NCBI GenBank assembly: GCA_004298155.1
Contig: SCRD01000028.1
Location: forward strand, 248,001-312,000
Reading direction: 5' to 3'
Source of the DNA: Acidobacteriota bacterium
GTDB lineage: Bacteria > Acidobacteriota > Terriglobia > UBA7540
DNA: 64,000 bases
Part shown: piece by piece, positions 1 to 10,858 of the stretch
Layout of the letters: each line of letters starts with the position of its first letter
Position numbering within the stretch: position 1 is the first letter of the stretch
Translations under genes and position numbers: made by a program
The notes under the pieces: generated by a model
The model's input: the letters and a program-made list of their open reading frames with translations, nothing else
Told to the model about the DNA's origin: nothing
Databases searched by the model: none

Positions 1-275
1 AACGGCCGGCGGGGAACGCCGGGATCAAGCGGGCGCAGCATGTGCAGGTAAGTCTGGCCGCCTTCGGTCTTGCTCGCCCAATCCTCGCCGTGCGGAAAAA
101 TCCACTCGCTGAGCTCCTTCGGGCTAAAATTGCACTGGAAACTGAGCTTTTGCAAGGCCGCAAGCGCGCTGCTTGAGTAGCCGAGGCCGAACGCGACAAG
201 GCCTGCGCCGAGAAGTGCGCCAAACAAAACGGGCGCCCGCCGACGATGATGCGCAACTCTTTCAATGGATTTCAT
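1..275 (-). CDS. Hypothetical exported or membrane-anchored protein, 3' end cut off by the window
   Basis: An open frame runs leftward from an ATG at 275 off the window edge, giving about 91 residues of N-terminal sequence. A TGGAGG ribosome-binding site at 285-290 lies 9 bases before the ATG and supports this start. The protein begins with a basic stretch (MKSIERVAHHRRRAP) followed by an Ala/Gly/Leu-rich hydrophobic segment at about residues 16-38, which looks like a signal peptide or membrane anchor. The visible rest is polar with one Cys. I do not recognise a family. The tRNA-Leu gene lies upstream on the same strand. Confidence 0.6.
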   Translation of the reverse strand, partial: MKSIERVAHHRRRAPVLFGALLGAGLVAFGLGYSSSALAALQKLSFQCNFSPKELSEWIFPHGEDWASKTEGGQTYLHMLRPLDPGVPRRP

Positions 276-435
276 TTGGGGATACCTCCATCCTTTTCTA
301 CGGAGTATGGAACTGTAACTCAGTGTTCTCGAGGGAATGCATCAGTTGTTGTGCCGTGAGGACAGACCGGCCGGCGATAGATTTGTCAACGTCAGTCTGC
401 CTGGAGTGTAGCAACAACGCGGGGAACCAAATACC

Positions 436-522
436 TGGTGCCGAAGAGAGGACTCGAACCTCCACGCCCTGACGGGCACTACACCCTGAATGTAGCGCGT
501 CTGCCAATTCCGCCACTTCGGC
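436..522 (-). tRNA. tRNA-Leu (anticodon CAG)
   Basis: The minus strand from 522 to 436 folds as a class II (long variable arm) tRNA. The acceptor stem is GCCGAAG paired with CTTCGGC, with discriminator A and an encoded CCA (436-438). The D arm has GGCGGAATTGGCAGACGC, the anticodon stem CTACA/TGTAG encloses loop TTCAGGG with anticodon CAG, the variable arm is TGCCCGTCAGGGCG, and the T arm contains GGTTCGAGTCC. CAG reads CUG leucine codons. The tRNA is not within any credible protein gene. Confidence 0.97.
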
Positions 523-773
523 GCAATGTTTCGCGGGAGCCGCCACCGATCAACAACCTCCGGCGGAGGCAGCGTTGATGTTAACGGCAGTTTTCATGTT
601 GCCATTGGCCTCATATCGTGTCAAGCAGCGCAAGGCGCTCGCTACTGACTCCGCCATGCGAAAGGCCGCTTTTATAGTCCTTTCTTCAGATCTTCCGTTG
701 CGGCCCTCATCACACTACAGCGGCTGAATTCCAAAAAGCTCGCGGGTTGGCAGCCACCTATTCAGGGCCTGCC

Positions 774-1295
774 TCACGAAAGCGCAATCAATCGAATCAT
801 GAGAAAGATTCCACACAGCAGTTTAGTGCCGTCAAGCCCCGTAAACGTCATGTGCAGCTTCCAAAACCGCTGGTAGCCGGGTGGCGGCGGAGTCCGGGGA
901 AGGAAGTCAATATTCCTGCCCAGCGCAATGATCTGCGGCATCACGCCCAGTGTCAGGATGATCACGATGAAGAGCATGATGGCGGCGATGGCCGCATTCA
1001 GGCCATTCCGCGGCGTTTTCCATGCCAGGAGGAAAAGCAGGACCGTCCCAAGCACGAGTTGCCCCCAGCCATAGGCCCGGAAATAGGTGCGGTTAATTTC
1101 CGAGGCGAGGTAGCGCAGGACCTCCCGTGTCTGCCCAGGCTTCATGCTCTGCGCGTCGCTGCTGAATTGGGCCGGCGGCAATTTGAGCACTTCGTCAACA
1201 GTCCGAAAGCTCCGCGTGGCCGCGAACCACATGAAAAGGGTCCACCCGACCCACATGCCGAGAACTGCAATCGATAAAGCATGGATTCGTGTCAT
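774..1295 (-). CDS. Four-helix integral membrane protein of unknown function
   Basis: A 173-residue protein with about four predicted membrane segments at residues 5-25, 78-93, 97-121 and 152-170. A polar stretch between the first two contains TVDEVLKLPPAQF. The ATG at 1295 has GGAAGAG five bases upstream. The size and helix layout resemble small DUF4149/TMEM205-like proteins, but this is only a topological likeness and I do not assign a function. It stands alone between tRNA-Leu and the serine hydrolase gene, about 150 bases downstream of the latter on the same strand. Confidence 0.6.
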   Translation of the reverse strand: MTRIHALSIAVLGMWVGWTLFMWFAATRSFRTVDEVLKLPPAQFSSDAQSMKPGQTREVLRYLASEINRTYFRAYGWGQLVLGTVLLFLLAWKTPRNGLNAAIAAIMLFIVIILTLGVMPQIIALGRNIDFLPRTPPPPGYQRFWKLHMTFTGLDGTKLLCGIFLMIRLIALS

Positions 1296-1451
1296 TCTCT
1301 TCCGCTCGCCTCACGTGGCCCGTCTGGCAGGCGTCCTGTAATGCGCCAAGAAGCATACTACAGCGGCCTGAAAGCTCAAACTCCGAAGTCGGGCGCCCGG
1401 GAGGACCGGGCTTATTGTCGGCCGCAGCTTCTGCAAGCTGGATTTTTCGCC

Positions 1452-3569
1452 TCAGGTAGAGAACTCCAGGCCGAGGCGGCGCACGCAGAAAGCATCGTAT
1501 TCAACACCGCTATACTCTCTGCCAGAGAAGACCAGCGCCATTGTTTTCCCATCATCGCTGATCCATCTCGAGGGGAGTCGATAGTCGTGGGTCTGCCCAA
1601 GCCCCCAGCCGTCCGTGAAGAAGGCCGTAGTCCATGGCCCCCAGGGTTCAGGCGCGTCGAAGATTCCCCATCCTCCCGACTGGTCAAAGCCAAGGGACAG
1701 CAGGTATCGCCTGCAAACTGGATTGTAAACGGCTCCAACGCGCTGGCAATGGCCCGGAAAAGAGAAAACGGGGCCCCGGCGGCGAATATCCCTTGTCCAC
1801 ACTGGTTTCCCGGACGGATCCACATGCGAGAAGAATTCGTAGGCCTCTGGCCGGCGTATCCGGTCTTTCGCGACCCTTGCCAGGATGATGCCGTCCGAGG
1901 CTTCATAGGCGCTGGGGCCATCCTGCGAATAGACGTATACAAATCCATCGCGCGCACCGGCATAATTTCTCCCAAACTGAAGGAAGGCGGGAGAGCCGAA
2001 GCTCTCTTCGAGGCGAAACTCCCAGGTCCACGTCAATGCGTGATCATCCGACCACGCAAGCTGAGCATTGCCGCAGTTTCGTGCCCACATGTATAGCGTT
2101 CCATCGACCATCAGCAGGCCGCAGGCCTTGGCGCCGGCGGGACCGTCTCCCGTGCGCTCACCACTGGAAGAGCGAATGTTGGTTCCCTCAAAATTGTCCG
2201 GCGTGCCGGTGACCCGCGCGAAGCCGAGGCTCAGTTTCTTCTCCATGTGCGGCTCAAACCCCCAGCCATCGCCGTAAGCGGTGTATTGCGCATCGTCATC
2301 TGCCCAGGTTAGGGGCCAGATGTCGCTGCCCAACGCTTTTTGGACAATCGACGTTGAGGGAGCGAAAGTGACTTTGTGGATGACAGAGCTTGCAGAATAT
2401 GGAGGTTCCAGAGGCTTGCTCTGGACGGCCGCATCGGGGCGAATGGCTTTCATCAAAGGTTTGATGAGGTACTCGAACATCGCGCCCCAGTAGGTTGGGG
2501 CATCCATCGCCAGCACATTCCCATTCCGCACGACGACCAGGTCAAGGCTCGGAACCACCAGCAGCATCTGGTGGCCGGCACCGGCCCCCACGAATGCATC
2601 GCGCGGGACCTGTGGCCAGACTCCATCAAAGTTGACGTACCAGCCCAGGCCGCTTCCCAGAAAATGACCCTCCTTCTGGCGGTCAGGGAGCGGCATGCCG
2701 GCATACTCCACTACGGTTTCAGCCCACTTGCGGGTGATTATCTGGAGGCCATTCCATTCGCCACGCTGCAACATCAATTGCCCAACTTTTGCCGTGGCGC
2801 GCGCCGTGTAAGAAGCGCCGCCCCAGGTGGCATAAATCTTCAGGCCATCCAGTTCGGTGGGCCTGCCATAGCCGATTGACCAGTCGTCAGCAGGGATTCC
2901 GACCGGGTCCATGATGCGTTCTTTCAGCAATGTGTAAATATCCGGCTGCGGCCCACCACGAAGGCTGTCCGTGATGGCATAGGCGAGCGCTGCAAAGCCG
3001 GGGTTGCTGTAAGCGAACTTTGTTCCGGGCTGGCCGATCACAGGTGTTTCGTGGATTGCGATCCAGAATGGATTCTGGCTGCTCTTCCAGAAGTCCCCCT
3101 TCCAGCCGGTTAATTTCGCGTGCGGTTTGGCGCCTTCCTCGGCATCCTCCAAGCCGGAAGTGTGCGTGGCCAGTTGACGGATGGTAATCTGCGATTTCAA
3201 GGGGTCCGCTTTCCAGTGGGGGATGTACTTCCAGGCCGGATCGCCGGCGGCTATGCGCCCGTCGCTCAGGGCCATCAGCAATGACATTCCGCCCACGAGG
3301 GACTTTGCCATCGAGGCCGTGTAGTGGGGCTTCTGCGGCCCCCATCCGTCCGCGTACCATTCGTAAATGGTGCGGCCGTGGCGACGCACCAACAGGCCGG
3401 TGGTTTGCCGTGCCGCAAGCGAATCTTTCAGCTTTTCGAAGGTTGGGATGTCCGGACCTTCCCGAACATCGGAGGTCCTCAATATCGCCGGGCTGGCCGA
3501 AGCAATCCAGGCGGCACCTGTCGCGGCCAGCGAATCCTTGATGAAATTTCGCCGGGCGGTTTTGCTCAC
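1452..3569 (-). CDS. Tat-exported class C beta-lactamase-like serine hydrolase fused to a DUF4185-like domain
   Basis: About 705 residues. The GTG at 3569 follows GGAGAAG and places a twin-arginine signal (TARRNFIKDSLAAT) at the N terminus; the frame stays open further upstream, but that sequence is not signal-like. Residues ~40-360 are a beta-lactamase class C / penicillin-binding fold with the nucleophile motif SMAK (SxxK), a YSN (YxN) motif, and the GHQM segment near the third catalytic box. The C-terminal ~300 residues (WARNCGNAQLAWSDDHAL and the ending SGREYSGVEYDAF) resemble DUF4185, a beta-propeller-like carbohydrate-associated domain. The fusion suggests a periplasmic or surface esterase/amidase with a substrate-binding module. 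The substrate is unknown. Confidence 0.82.
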   Translation of the reverse strand: MSKTARRNFIKDSLAATGAAWIASASPAILRTSDVREGPDIPTFEKLKDSLAARQTTGLLVRRHGRTIYEWYADGWGPQKPHYTASMAKSLVGGMSLLMALSDGRIAAGDPAWKYIPHWKADPLKSQITIRQLATHTSGLEDAEEGAKPHAKLTGWKGDFWKSSQNPFWIAIHETPVIGQPGTKFAYSNPGFAALAYAITDSLRGGPQPDIYTLLKERIMDPVGIPADDWSIGYGRPTELDGLKIYATWGGASYTARATAKVGQLMLQRGEWNGLQIITRKWAETVVEYAGMPLPDRQKEGHFLGSGLGWYVNFDGVWPQVPRDAFVGAGAGHQMLLVVPSLDLVVVRNGNVLAMDAPTYWGAMFEYLIKPLMKAIRPDAAVQSKPLEPPYSASSVIHKVTFAPSTSIVQKALGSDIWPLTWADDDAQYTAYGDGWGFEPHMEKKLSLGFARVTGTPDNFEGTNIRSSSGERTGDGPAGAKACGLLMVDGTLYMWARNCGNAQLAWSDDHALTWTWEFRLEESFGSPAFLQFGRNYAGARDGFVYVYSQDGPSAYEASDGIILARVAKDRIRRPEAYEFFSHVDPSGKPVWTRDIRRRGPVFSFPGHCQRVGAVYNPVCRRYLLSLGFDQSGGWGIFDAPEPWGPWTTAFFTDGWGLGQTHDYRLPSRWISDDGKTMALVFSGREYSGVEYDAFCVRRLGLEFST

Positions 3570-3903
3570 CAGATCTTCTCCATAGATGGCAACTCGTGGG
3601 GTGCAAGAGCCATGAGCCACGCTAAGGGGTTGCCGCTGACGGGCTCGGGCGATTATCGACCACGCACGGGCGGCTGTGCAAAGCAATTTCACGGATGTGC
3701 CGAGACCGAAGCGAGATCCTGCTCCGGGCCGGTAAGGGTTCGGCAATCTGCGACGGGCGCCGGCGATTCCTTGCCCCGGTCTGGGATTGCGGATATTCTG
3801 GATTGAGCCGGTAATCTGCGAGGTCCGTCAATTCAAGCTGCCGTCGAATATGGGTTGAGTCGCACGAATCCGCGTGTTGATTCCCAAAGGGAGGAATTGC
3901 AGT

Positions 3904-5238
3904 TTGCCTGAACAGGTTTCGCTCGAAAAGGGAATTCACACCACGCCGCAAGCGGCAAAACGCGTGCTGGTCCTGCATTACCACGAGATCTGGCTGAAAG
4001 GTGGAAACAAGCGTTTTTTCCAAAGCCGGTTGGTGGCTGCGGTGAAGCGCAGCCTGGAGGACCTGTCGCCCTGCCCGCTGGAAGTTGTGCTGGACCGCCT
4101 GCTGGTCCCTGTGTCCGACGAAAGTCTGTTGCCCCAGATGGTGGAGCGCCTGCAAAAAGTTTTTGGCCTTGCCTATATCGGGATGGCATGGGAAATCTCG
4201 GGGGGAATGCCGGAACTGGCCCGTGGCGCCTGCCAGGTGATGGAGCGGGCCAATCCTCGCAGCTTTGCGGTGCGCGCCAAGATTGCCGACTCCGCCCTTG
4301 GAGTGAGCTCGATGGAGGTCGAGCGAGAGCTCGGGGCGGAGATTCTGACTGCCTTGCGCGCGAAAGGCAGCGGGATCCGGGTGAACCTGTCTGAGCCAGA
4401 AGTAACCTGCCAGGTGGAAGTGATTCCGGGCCGGATGCTGCTCTATGCGGAGCGCGCCGAGGGACCGGGCGGCCTTCCTGCAGCCACTGGCGGCCGCCTG
4501 GTGGTGCTGCTTTCGGGCGGGTTCGACTCCGGCGTGGCGGCCTACAAGATGATGCGGCGGGGCGCCCACCTGGCCTTCGTCCACTTTTTCGGCAGCGCCT
4601 CGCCGGCCAGTGGGCCTTCGAGTCCGGTGGCTGAGCGCATGGTTCGCGTGCTGACGCCTTATCAATTTACCTCCCGGCTTTTTGTTGTTCCTTTCGATGC
4701 CGTGCAGCGCCAGATTGTGGCCGGTGCCCCGGAGAATCTGCGAGTGCTTCTTTACCGCCGCATGATGGCCCGCATCAGCCGTGAGATCTGCCGCGTGGAA
4801 CGCGGGCTCGGCCTTGTGACCGGTGACAGCGTTTCACAAGTGGCCTCCCAGACCCTCCACAATCTGGCCGCCGTTGACCGCGGCATCGACGTTCCCATCT
4901 ACCGGCCGCTGGCGGGAGATGACAAAGAGGATATCCTGCGCGTGGCGCGTCGCGTCGGGACTTATGAGATCTCCTGTGAGCCGTTCGAGGATTGCTGCCC
5001 GCGTTTCATGCCTCGCTCGCCGGCCATCTTCGCAAGCCCCGAGCAACTGGATAGCGCCGAAGAGGCACTTGACGTCCAGGCGCTAACAACAATGGGGCTT
5101 GATGGTGCACGCGCCTTTGACTTCAAGTATGAACGCGGTGAGGTCACAAGATGCGAAGGGTTGCCGCGACGGTTCGAGAAGTTCCTCGAGTATCGGAAGG
5201 CCCTCGCCGCGGGGAAAGTTGAACACCACGAAGCCTGA
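3904..5238 (+). CDS. thiI: tRNA 4-thiouridine / thiamine sulfur transferase ThiI (no rhodanese domain)
   Basis: A 444-residue cytoplasmic enzyme that adenylates uridine-8 of tRNA and transfers persulfide sulfur to make s4U; in many bacteria it also donates sulfur for thiamine synthesis. An N-terminal ferredoxin-like region (LHYHEIWLKGGNKRFF) leads into a THUMP domain (~residues 50-165), then a PP-loop ATPase domain with SGGFDSG. SVSQVASQTLHNL and the late EPFEDCCPRF box are typical of ThiI. No C-terminal rhodanese domain follows, as in Bacillus-type ThiI. The TTG at 3904 is preferred because AAAGGGAGGAA sits 7-8 bases before it; a GTG at 3874 is in frame but lacks such a site. Confidence 0.9.
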   Translation: MPEQVSLEKGIHTTPQAAKRVLVLHYHEIWLKGGNKRFFQSRLVAAVKRSLEDLSPCPLEVVLDRLLVPVSDESLLPQMVERLQKVFGLAYIGMAWEISGGMPELARGACQVMERANPRSFAVRAKIADSALGVSSMEVERELGAEILTALRAKGSGIRVNLSEPEVTCQVEVIPGRMLLYAERAEGPGGLPAATGGRLVVLLSGGFDSGVAAYKMMRRGAHLAFVHFFGSASPASGPSSPVAERMVRVLTPYQFTSRLFVVPFDAVQRQIVAGAPENLRVLLYRRMMARISREICRVERGLGLVTGDSVSQVASQTLHNLAAVDRGIDVPIYRPLAGDDKEDILRVARRVGTYEISCEPFEDCCPRFMPRSPAIFASPEQLDSAEEALDVQALTTMGLDGARAFDFKYERGEVTRCEGLPRRFEKFLEYRKALAAGKVEHHEA

Positions 5239-5345
5239 TGGCCGTTGCGCCCTCGCCAGCGTTCCCCCGCAGCGCGTTCGGGCGGGATTTGGGCAGAGGA
5301 GATTGGTCCACTTCCTGCCTCTGGTTCGCTTTTGGCTCACTTTTA

Positions 5346-5496
5346 TTTTCAACGACTTGGCCAGGTTCGTTTTTCGGTTCGATTTTTTAGCCCTCCAGCG
5401 TTTTCAACAACTTCTCCGCTTCGTTTTCCGGTTCGTTCCGGTTCGTTTTTGAGGCCCGACCCATTATTTTCAACAACTTCTCCGGTTCGTTTTTCG
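5346..5496 (+). repeat. Three imperfect ~30-bp direct repeats (TTTTCAACAACTTCTCCG type)
   Basis: Copies lie at about 5346-5376, 5401-5430 and 5467-5496. Each starts TTTTCAAC(A/G)ACTT and ends with a GTTCGTTTTTCG-like block; copies 2 and 3 differ at only two or three bases. Extra GGTTCG units lie between them, and copy 3 ends in a short palindrome TTTTTCGAAAAACG. The rest of 5239-5845 holds no credible gene. On the minus strand the repeats read as NEPEKLLK-like peptides, but the frame has no start site or codon pattern that makes it convincing. Confidence 0.7.
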
Positions 5497-5845
5497 AAAA
5501 ACGTATTTTTTGTCCCACAATTTTATGGCCAAAACCTACTCGGCCGGTTGATTCCTCTGAATCGAGGAGACAAATTAAACGCCTGTCGAGAACCATTGGG
5601 TTGCGCCTCGCATCCCCTTTGCCCGTACTCTAGAAGGCTACCATGCTAGGCCAGACATGTCAAGCAAAATCGATTGCGACCGGCCTCCGGCGAGCGCCCT
5701 GGCAACGCATGGCGGAAGCTGGCATCCAACTGAACACGAAGCAGACTGCTGCCGGGGCGAAGGCCCTGGCGCGCAAGCCTTGTGCGTGTGCGGAAAGCCC
5801 CGGCGCATGTGCAATGGGTTGAAAATCCAGAAGGGAGGATGCAGG

Positions 5846-6196
5846 ATGACCGATCCAAATCTTGAAATTGGCCGTCTCTCTGAGCGCGTCAGCGCGCTCG
5901 AAAACGCGAACCGCCGCTGGAAGATGGGTGGACTGTTCCTGTTCATCGTTTTCGTGGCCGTCGCATCTCTGACCGGCTACAGGGCCTACGCGCAACTGAG
6001 CGCACCGTCAATTCTCAAGCCTGTAGCCAACGCAGTTGCCGCCCATGAATTCGTTTTGATGGGGCCACACGGTGAGCTCCGGGGGAGGATCAGCGTGATT
6101 GACGGCAAACCTGCGCTGCAGTTTTACGACAGCTCCGGCCGATTGTGGTGGTACGCACCGCCGAAGATGGGCGTTGTTCCTGTGAAGGACAAGTAG
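5846..6196 (+). CDS. Small coiled-coil membrane-anchored protein
   Basis: 116 residues. The ATG at 5846 follows GGGAGGATGCAGG, which is preferred over an in-frame ATG at 5657 whose extension is Cys-rich and unlike a protein N terminus. Residues 8-25 (IGRLSERVSALENANRRW) form a short heptad coiled coil. Residues ~30-50 are a single hydrophobic membrane segment. The rest is predicted outside the cytoplasm, with a beta-rich EFVLMGPHGELRGRISV...LQFYDSSGRLWW pattern. I do not know its function; it is monocistronic. Confidence 0.7.
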   Translation: MTDPNLEIGRLSERVSALENANRRWKMGGLFLFIVFVAVASLTGYRAYAQLSAPSILKPVANAVAAHEFVLMGPHGELRGRISVIDGKPALQFYDSSGRLWWYAPPKMGVVPVKDK

Positions 6197-6391
6197 GGTT
6201 CGTCATGAGGCGGTGCGGGCTGGATGCAGTTCGAAGGATGCCCTCGTTTGACGTTTTCGTCGGAAGCCGATTGAAACATCAGCGCCTGAAAATGCCACCG
6301 AGACCAGCAGTTTTAAATGCAGGGCTGAAAACTTCGCGCGGCTGAAACTCTGGCGCAGGGACTTGAAAGACAAAACACAAAAGCAGCGGTG

Positions 6392-7348
6392 CTACGACTT
6401 GCCGATCAGGACGCCTGCGAGAAAGACGAGCGCGCCGCCCAGCAGGACCTGAACTCCGGCGGAGAGGGCCGGGGTATCCATGTAACGGTGGCGCACCCAG
6501 GAGATGGTGCTCAGTTCCGCCAGGACGACCAGGACGGCGACGGTCATGGCCGCCTGAAAATTACCAATGAGAAAAGGCAGGGTGTGGCCGATGCCGCCCA
6601 GGGTGGTCATCAATCCGCAGACGGCGCCGCGGAGCCATGGATGGCCACGCCCGGTGAGGTTGCCGTCATCTGAAAGCGCCTCAGCAAAACCCATGCTGAT
6701 GCCCGCGCCCACCGAGGCTGCCAGTCCCACGGTGAAGGCGTCGTGGCTGCTCATTGTGGCGAAGGCCGCTGCGAAGATTGGCGCCAGCGTCGAGACCGAA
6801 CCGTCCATCAATCCGGCAAGCCCCGGCTGAACAATCTGGAGCACAAACAGGCGCCGCTGCGCCTCTTCCTCCTTCTCAACCTGGCCAGGGCCGAGCTTTT
6901 CGCGTTCCAGCGCCTCGGCGCGCGTGGAATGCGTGCGTTCCACCTGGGCGAGATCGTCGAGCAGTTGCCGGATGCCTGCATCGGTGGCGCGAGCGGCTGC
7001 CCGCTCATAGAAGCGGCGGGTCTCCACTTCCATGGCGCTCACCTGGTTGCGGATTTTCTTCAGGTTGAGCGGCTGGATCAGCCATACAGGCTGGCGCTGG
7101 ACAAAGCCCTTCACATCCTGGCGGCGAATCAGCGGGATGTGTTCTCCAAACTTTTGCCGGAAGAGTTCGATGAGGCGGTGGCGATGGTCGGACTCTTCCG
7201 CGCGCATGCCGTCGAACACTTCCGCGGAGCCGGGAAAATTCTCCCGCAATCCTTCGGCCAAGTCCGCGTAGATGCGTTCGTCCTCTTCTTCAAGAGAAAT
7301 GGCCAGCGCCAGAATTTCCCTTTCAGAAAGGCTGCTGAAGTTTCTCAT
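6392..7348 (-). CDS. mbfA: MbfA-type membrane-bound ferritin (ferritin-like domain plus VIT1/CCC1 domain)
   Basis: 318 residues. Residues 1-150 form a ferritin-like di-iron helical domain, with [13 protein letters not shown], an E..E-S-DHRH pattern and a second [12 protein letters not shown] helix carrying the expected Glu/His ligands. Residues ~165-318 are a VIT1/CCC1-like membrane domain ([42 protein letters not shown]). The family exports iron under iron or peroxide stress in Alphaproteobacteria (established for MbfA). The ATG at 7348 is preceded by AAGGAGAAATTCAG; the longer open frame upstream is not conserved-looking. It is divergent from the iron-rich succinate dehydrogenase operon, sharing a ~230-base intergenic region. 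Confidence 0.9.
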   Translation of the reverse strand: MRNFSSLSEREILALAISLEEEDERIYADLAEGLRENFPGSAEVFDGMRAEESDHRHRLIELFRQKFGEHIPLIRRQDVKGFVQRQPVWLIQPLNLKKIRNQVSAMEVETRRFYERAAARATDAGIRQLLDDLAQVERTHSTRAEALEREKLGPGQVEKEEEAQRRLFVLQIVQPGLAGLMDGSVSTLAPIFAAAFATMSSHDAFTVGLAASVGAGISMGFAEALSDDGNLTGRGHPWLRGAVCGLMTTLGGIGHTLPFLIGNFQAAMTVAVLVVLAELSTISWVRHRYMDTPALSAGVQVLLGGALVFLAGVLIGKS

Positions 7349-7487
7349 CTGAATTTCTCCTTGATCGGTACAGGATTGTTGATTCGCTTCGGGGACAACG
7401 GCCGGAAATAAGTCTAAATGGAAACGGGCCAAATAGCGATGGGCTTTCCGGGAAGCCAGCGGTTTGCGGCATGTAAGCCTCAACCCA

Positions 7488-7517
7488 TTGCCAACCGCAG
7501 AGTGTTTGCCATACAAT
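7488..7517 (+). promoter_or_regulatory. Candidate sigma-70 promoter for sdhCDAB
   Basis: TTGCCA (7488-7493) and TACAAT (7512-7517) are separated by 18 bases and lie 61 bases before the sdhC start, in the region shared with divergent mbfA. Both hexamers match the consensus at most positions. This is by pattern only. Confidence 0.45.
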
Positions 7518-7577
7518 GAGCAGTCAACCGGAAAGACCCTTCACCAAGTCGTCTTCCATAGGGAGCACCGCACCACC

Positions 7578-7952
7578 ATGGGTAAAATCACAAAGTACAT
7601 CACTTATCGCGGGGGCGAGGGCCAGTGGTCCTGGCTGCTGCACCGCATCACCGGGATCGGCGTTTTTGTTTTTTTGCTGGCGCACATCATTGACACTGCG
7701 ATGATCGGCTGGGGACCTCGATATTATAACGAGGCCATGGCCATCTACCGGCATCCGCTGTTCCGAGTGGGGGAAGTGATGCTGGCCGGCGCCGTGTTGT
7801 ACCACGCGCTGAACGGCGTTCGGATTATCATCATCGATTTCTGGCCGGAATCCACTGTGGCGCAGAAAAAGCTTTTTTACGCCGTGGTGGCGGCGTTTGT
7901 ATTGATCTTTGTGCCTGCCGCGATCTACATGCTGGCGTGGATGATGAAGTAG
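7578..7952 (+). CDS. sdhC: Succinate dehydrogenase cytochrome b subunit SdhC
   Basis: 124 residues with three membrane helices. It anchors the SdhAB dimer to the inner membrane, binds haem b with its partner, and helps form the quinone site. WSWLLHRITGIGVFVFLLAH matches the SdhC first helix with the conserved H-R-x-T-G, and LYHALNGVRIIIID carries the usual haem-region His. The ATG at 7578 is chosen because the family N terminus is short; the preceding bases (AGGGAGCACC) contain a GGGAG at modest distance. First gene of sdhCDAB, 9 bases before sdhD. Confidence 0.88.
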   Translation: MGKITKYITYRGGEGQWSWLLHRITGIGVFVFLLAHIIDTAMIGWGPRYYNEAMAIYRHPLFRVGEVMLAGAVLYHALNGVRIIIIDFWPESTVAQKKLFYAVVAAFVLIFVPAAIYMLAWMMK

Positions 7953-7961
7953 GAGGAAGAG

Positions 7962-8342
7962 ATGAATGGAGCGGGGCGGCCAAGGCCGCAAGGCGGAATC
8001 GAACTGGGGGCATGGATTTTCATGCGCGTGTCGGGCGTCGTGCTATTGTTCATGGTGCTTGCGCATCTCGCCATCATGCACATCATTAACAACATTGAGG
8101 TGATCAACTACCACTTTGTTGCCGAGCGCTATGCCACGCCCTTCTGGAGGACCTATGACGTGGTCATGCTTTGGCTGGCGTTCATCCACGGGCTGAACGG
8201 CGTGCGTGTGATGATTGATGACTACGTAGGTTCGAGCGGCTGGCGGATATTTTCACTGGCCGCGCTCTACGTGCTGGGATTCATGTTCCTGACGCTGGGT
8301 TCCCTCGTGGTTTTGACGTTCAATCCAGCGCACCCTTTTTAA
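7962..8342 (+). CDS. sdhD: Succinate dehydrogenase membrane anchor subunit SdhD
   Basis: 126 residues with three membrane helices, the second hydrophobic subunit of the succinate:quinone oxidoreductase. Helix 1 (ELGAWIFMRVSGVVLLFMVLAH) carries the R-x-S-G motif and a haem-side His. WLAFIHGLNGVRVMIDDY repeats the H-G-x-N-G-x-R pattern of SdhC, as expected for paired anchors. AGGAGGAAGAG directly precedes the ATG. Having two distinct anchors fits a type with separate SdhC and SdhD rather than a single cytochrome b558. Confidence 0.88.
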   Translation: MNGAGRPRPQGGIELGAWIFMRVSGVVLLFMVLAHLAIMHIINNIEVINYHFVAERYATPFWRTYDVVMLWLAFIHGLNGVRVMIDDYVGSSGWRIFSLAALYVLGFMFLTLGSLVVLTFNPAHPF

Positions 8343-8378
8343 CGGACTGCTACGTATATAAGGAACTGAGGTTTAGGG

Positions 8379-10103
<1,725 letters not shown>

Positions 10104-10106
10104 TCC

Positions 10107-10805
10107 ATGCAGATGACGCTGAAAATCCGGCGCTTTAATCCGGAGAAGGATGCGGAACCGTGGTGGGGTGAGTATCAGTTTGAAGCTGAACCCACCGACC
10201 GGCTGCTTGATGCCCTGAATCACGTGAAGTGGTATCTCGACGGGACGCTGACGTATCGCCGCTCGTGCGCGCACGGCGTGTGCGGGTCAGATGCCATGCT
10301 GATCAACGGTCGCAACGGCCTGGCCTGCAAGTTACTGCTCAAAAACCTGGGAAGCAGGATCACCGTGGAGCCTATGCGCGGCTTTCGCGTAATCAAGGAC
10401 CTGCTGGTCGATATGGAGTTTTTCTTTGACAAATATCGAGCCATTAAGCCCTATCTAATTACGAACTCGCCGGAGCCTGACCAGGAACGATTGCAGTCGC
10501 CGGAAGACCGCGAAAAATTTGACGACACCACAAAATGCATCCTTTGCGGCGCCTGTACAACCGCCTGCCCATCGTTCTGGGCCAATCCCGATTACGTGGG
10601 GCCGGCGGCCATTGTCAACGCGCACCGATTTATTTTTGACAGCCGCGACGAGGGAAAGGAAGAACGGCTGGACATCATGAACTCCACTGAAGGCGTCTGG
10701 CGCTGCCGCACGATCTTTAACTGCGTTGAAGCCTGCCCGCGCGGCATCAACGTGACCCGCGCCATCGGGGAAGTCAAGAAGGCCTTGCTTTTCCGCAAGG
10801 CTTGA
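10107..10805 (+). CDS. sdhB: Succinate dehydrogenase iron-sulfur subunit SdhB
   Basis: 232 residues with three Fe-S clusters. The N-terminal [2Fe-2S] domain has Cys54, Cys59, Asp62 and Cys74 (the Asp in the third ligand position, as in E. coli). CILCGACTTACP binds the [4Fe-4S] cluster, and the later Cys box ending CVEACPRGIN supplies ligands for the [3Fe-4S] cluster. It passes electrons from SdhA to the quinone site in SdhCD. Last sdh gene; a 53-base gap separates it from the amidohydrolase. Confidence 0.97.
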   Translation: MQMTLKIRRFNPEKDAEPWWGEYQFEAEPTDRLLDALNHVKWYLDGTLTYRRSCAHGVCGSDAMLINGRNGLACKLLLKNLGSRITVEPMRGFRVIKDLLVDMEFFFDKYRAIKPYLITNSPEPDQERLQSPEDREKFDDTTKCILCGACTTACPSFWANPDYVGPAAIVNAHRFIFDSRDEGKEERLDIMNSTEGVWRCRTIFNCVEACPRGINVTRAIGEVKKALLFRKA

Positions 10806-10858
10806 GCGCGGCATGAAGGGCCTTCCCTGTTTGACAAAATTCCACCAGGAGGATTTTT

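Noticed and set aside
774-1277. Plus-strand open frames opposite the four-helix membrane protein
   Set aside because: They mirror the minus-strand codons, are charge-rich without hydrophobic pattern, and lack ribosome-binding sites.
5346-5496. The repeat array as a CRISPR
   Set aside because: Only three imperfect copies with unequal spacing, no palindromic repeat ends and no cas genes nearby.
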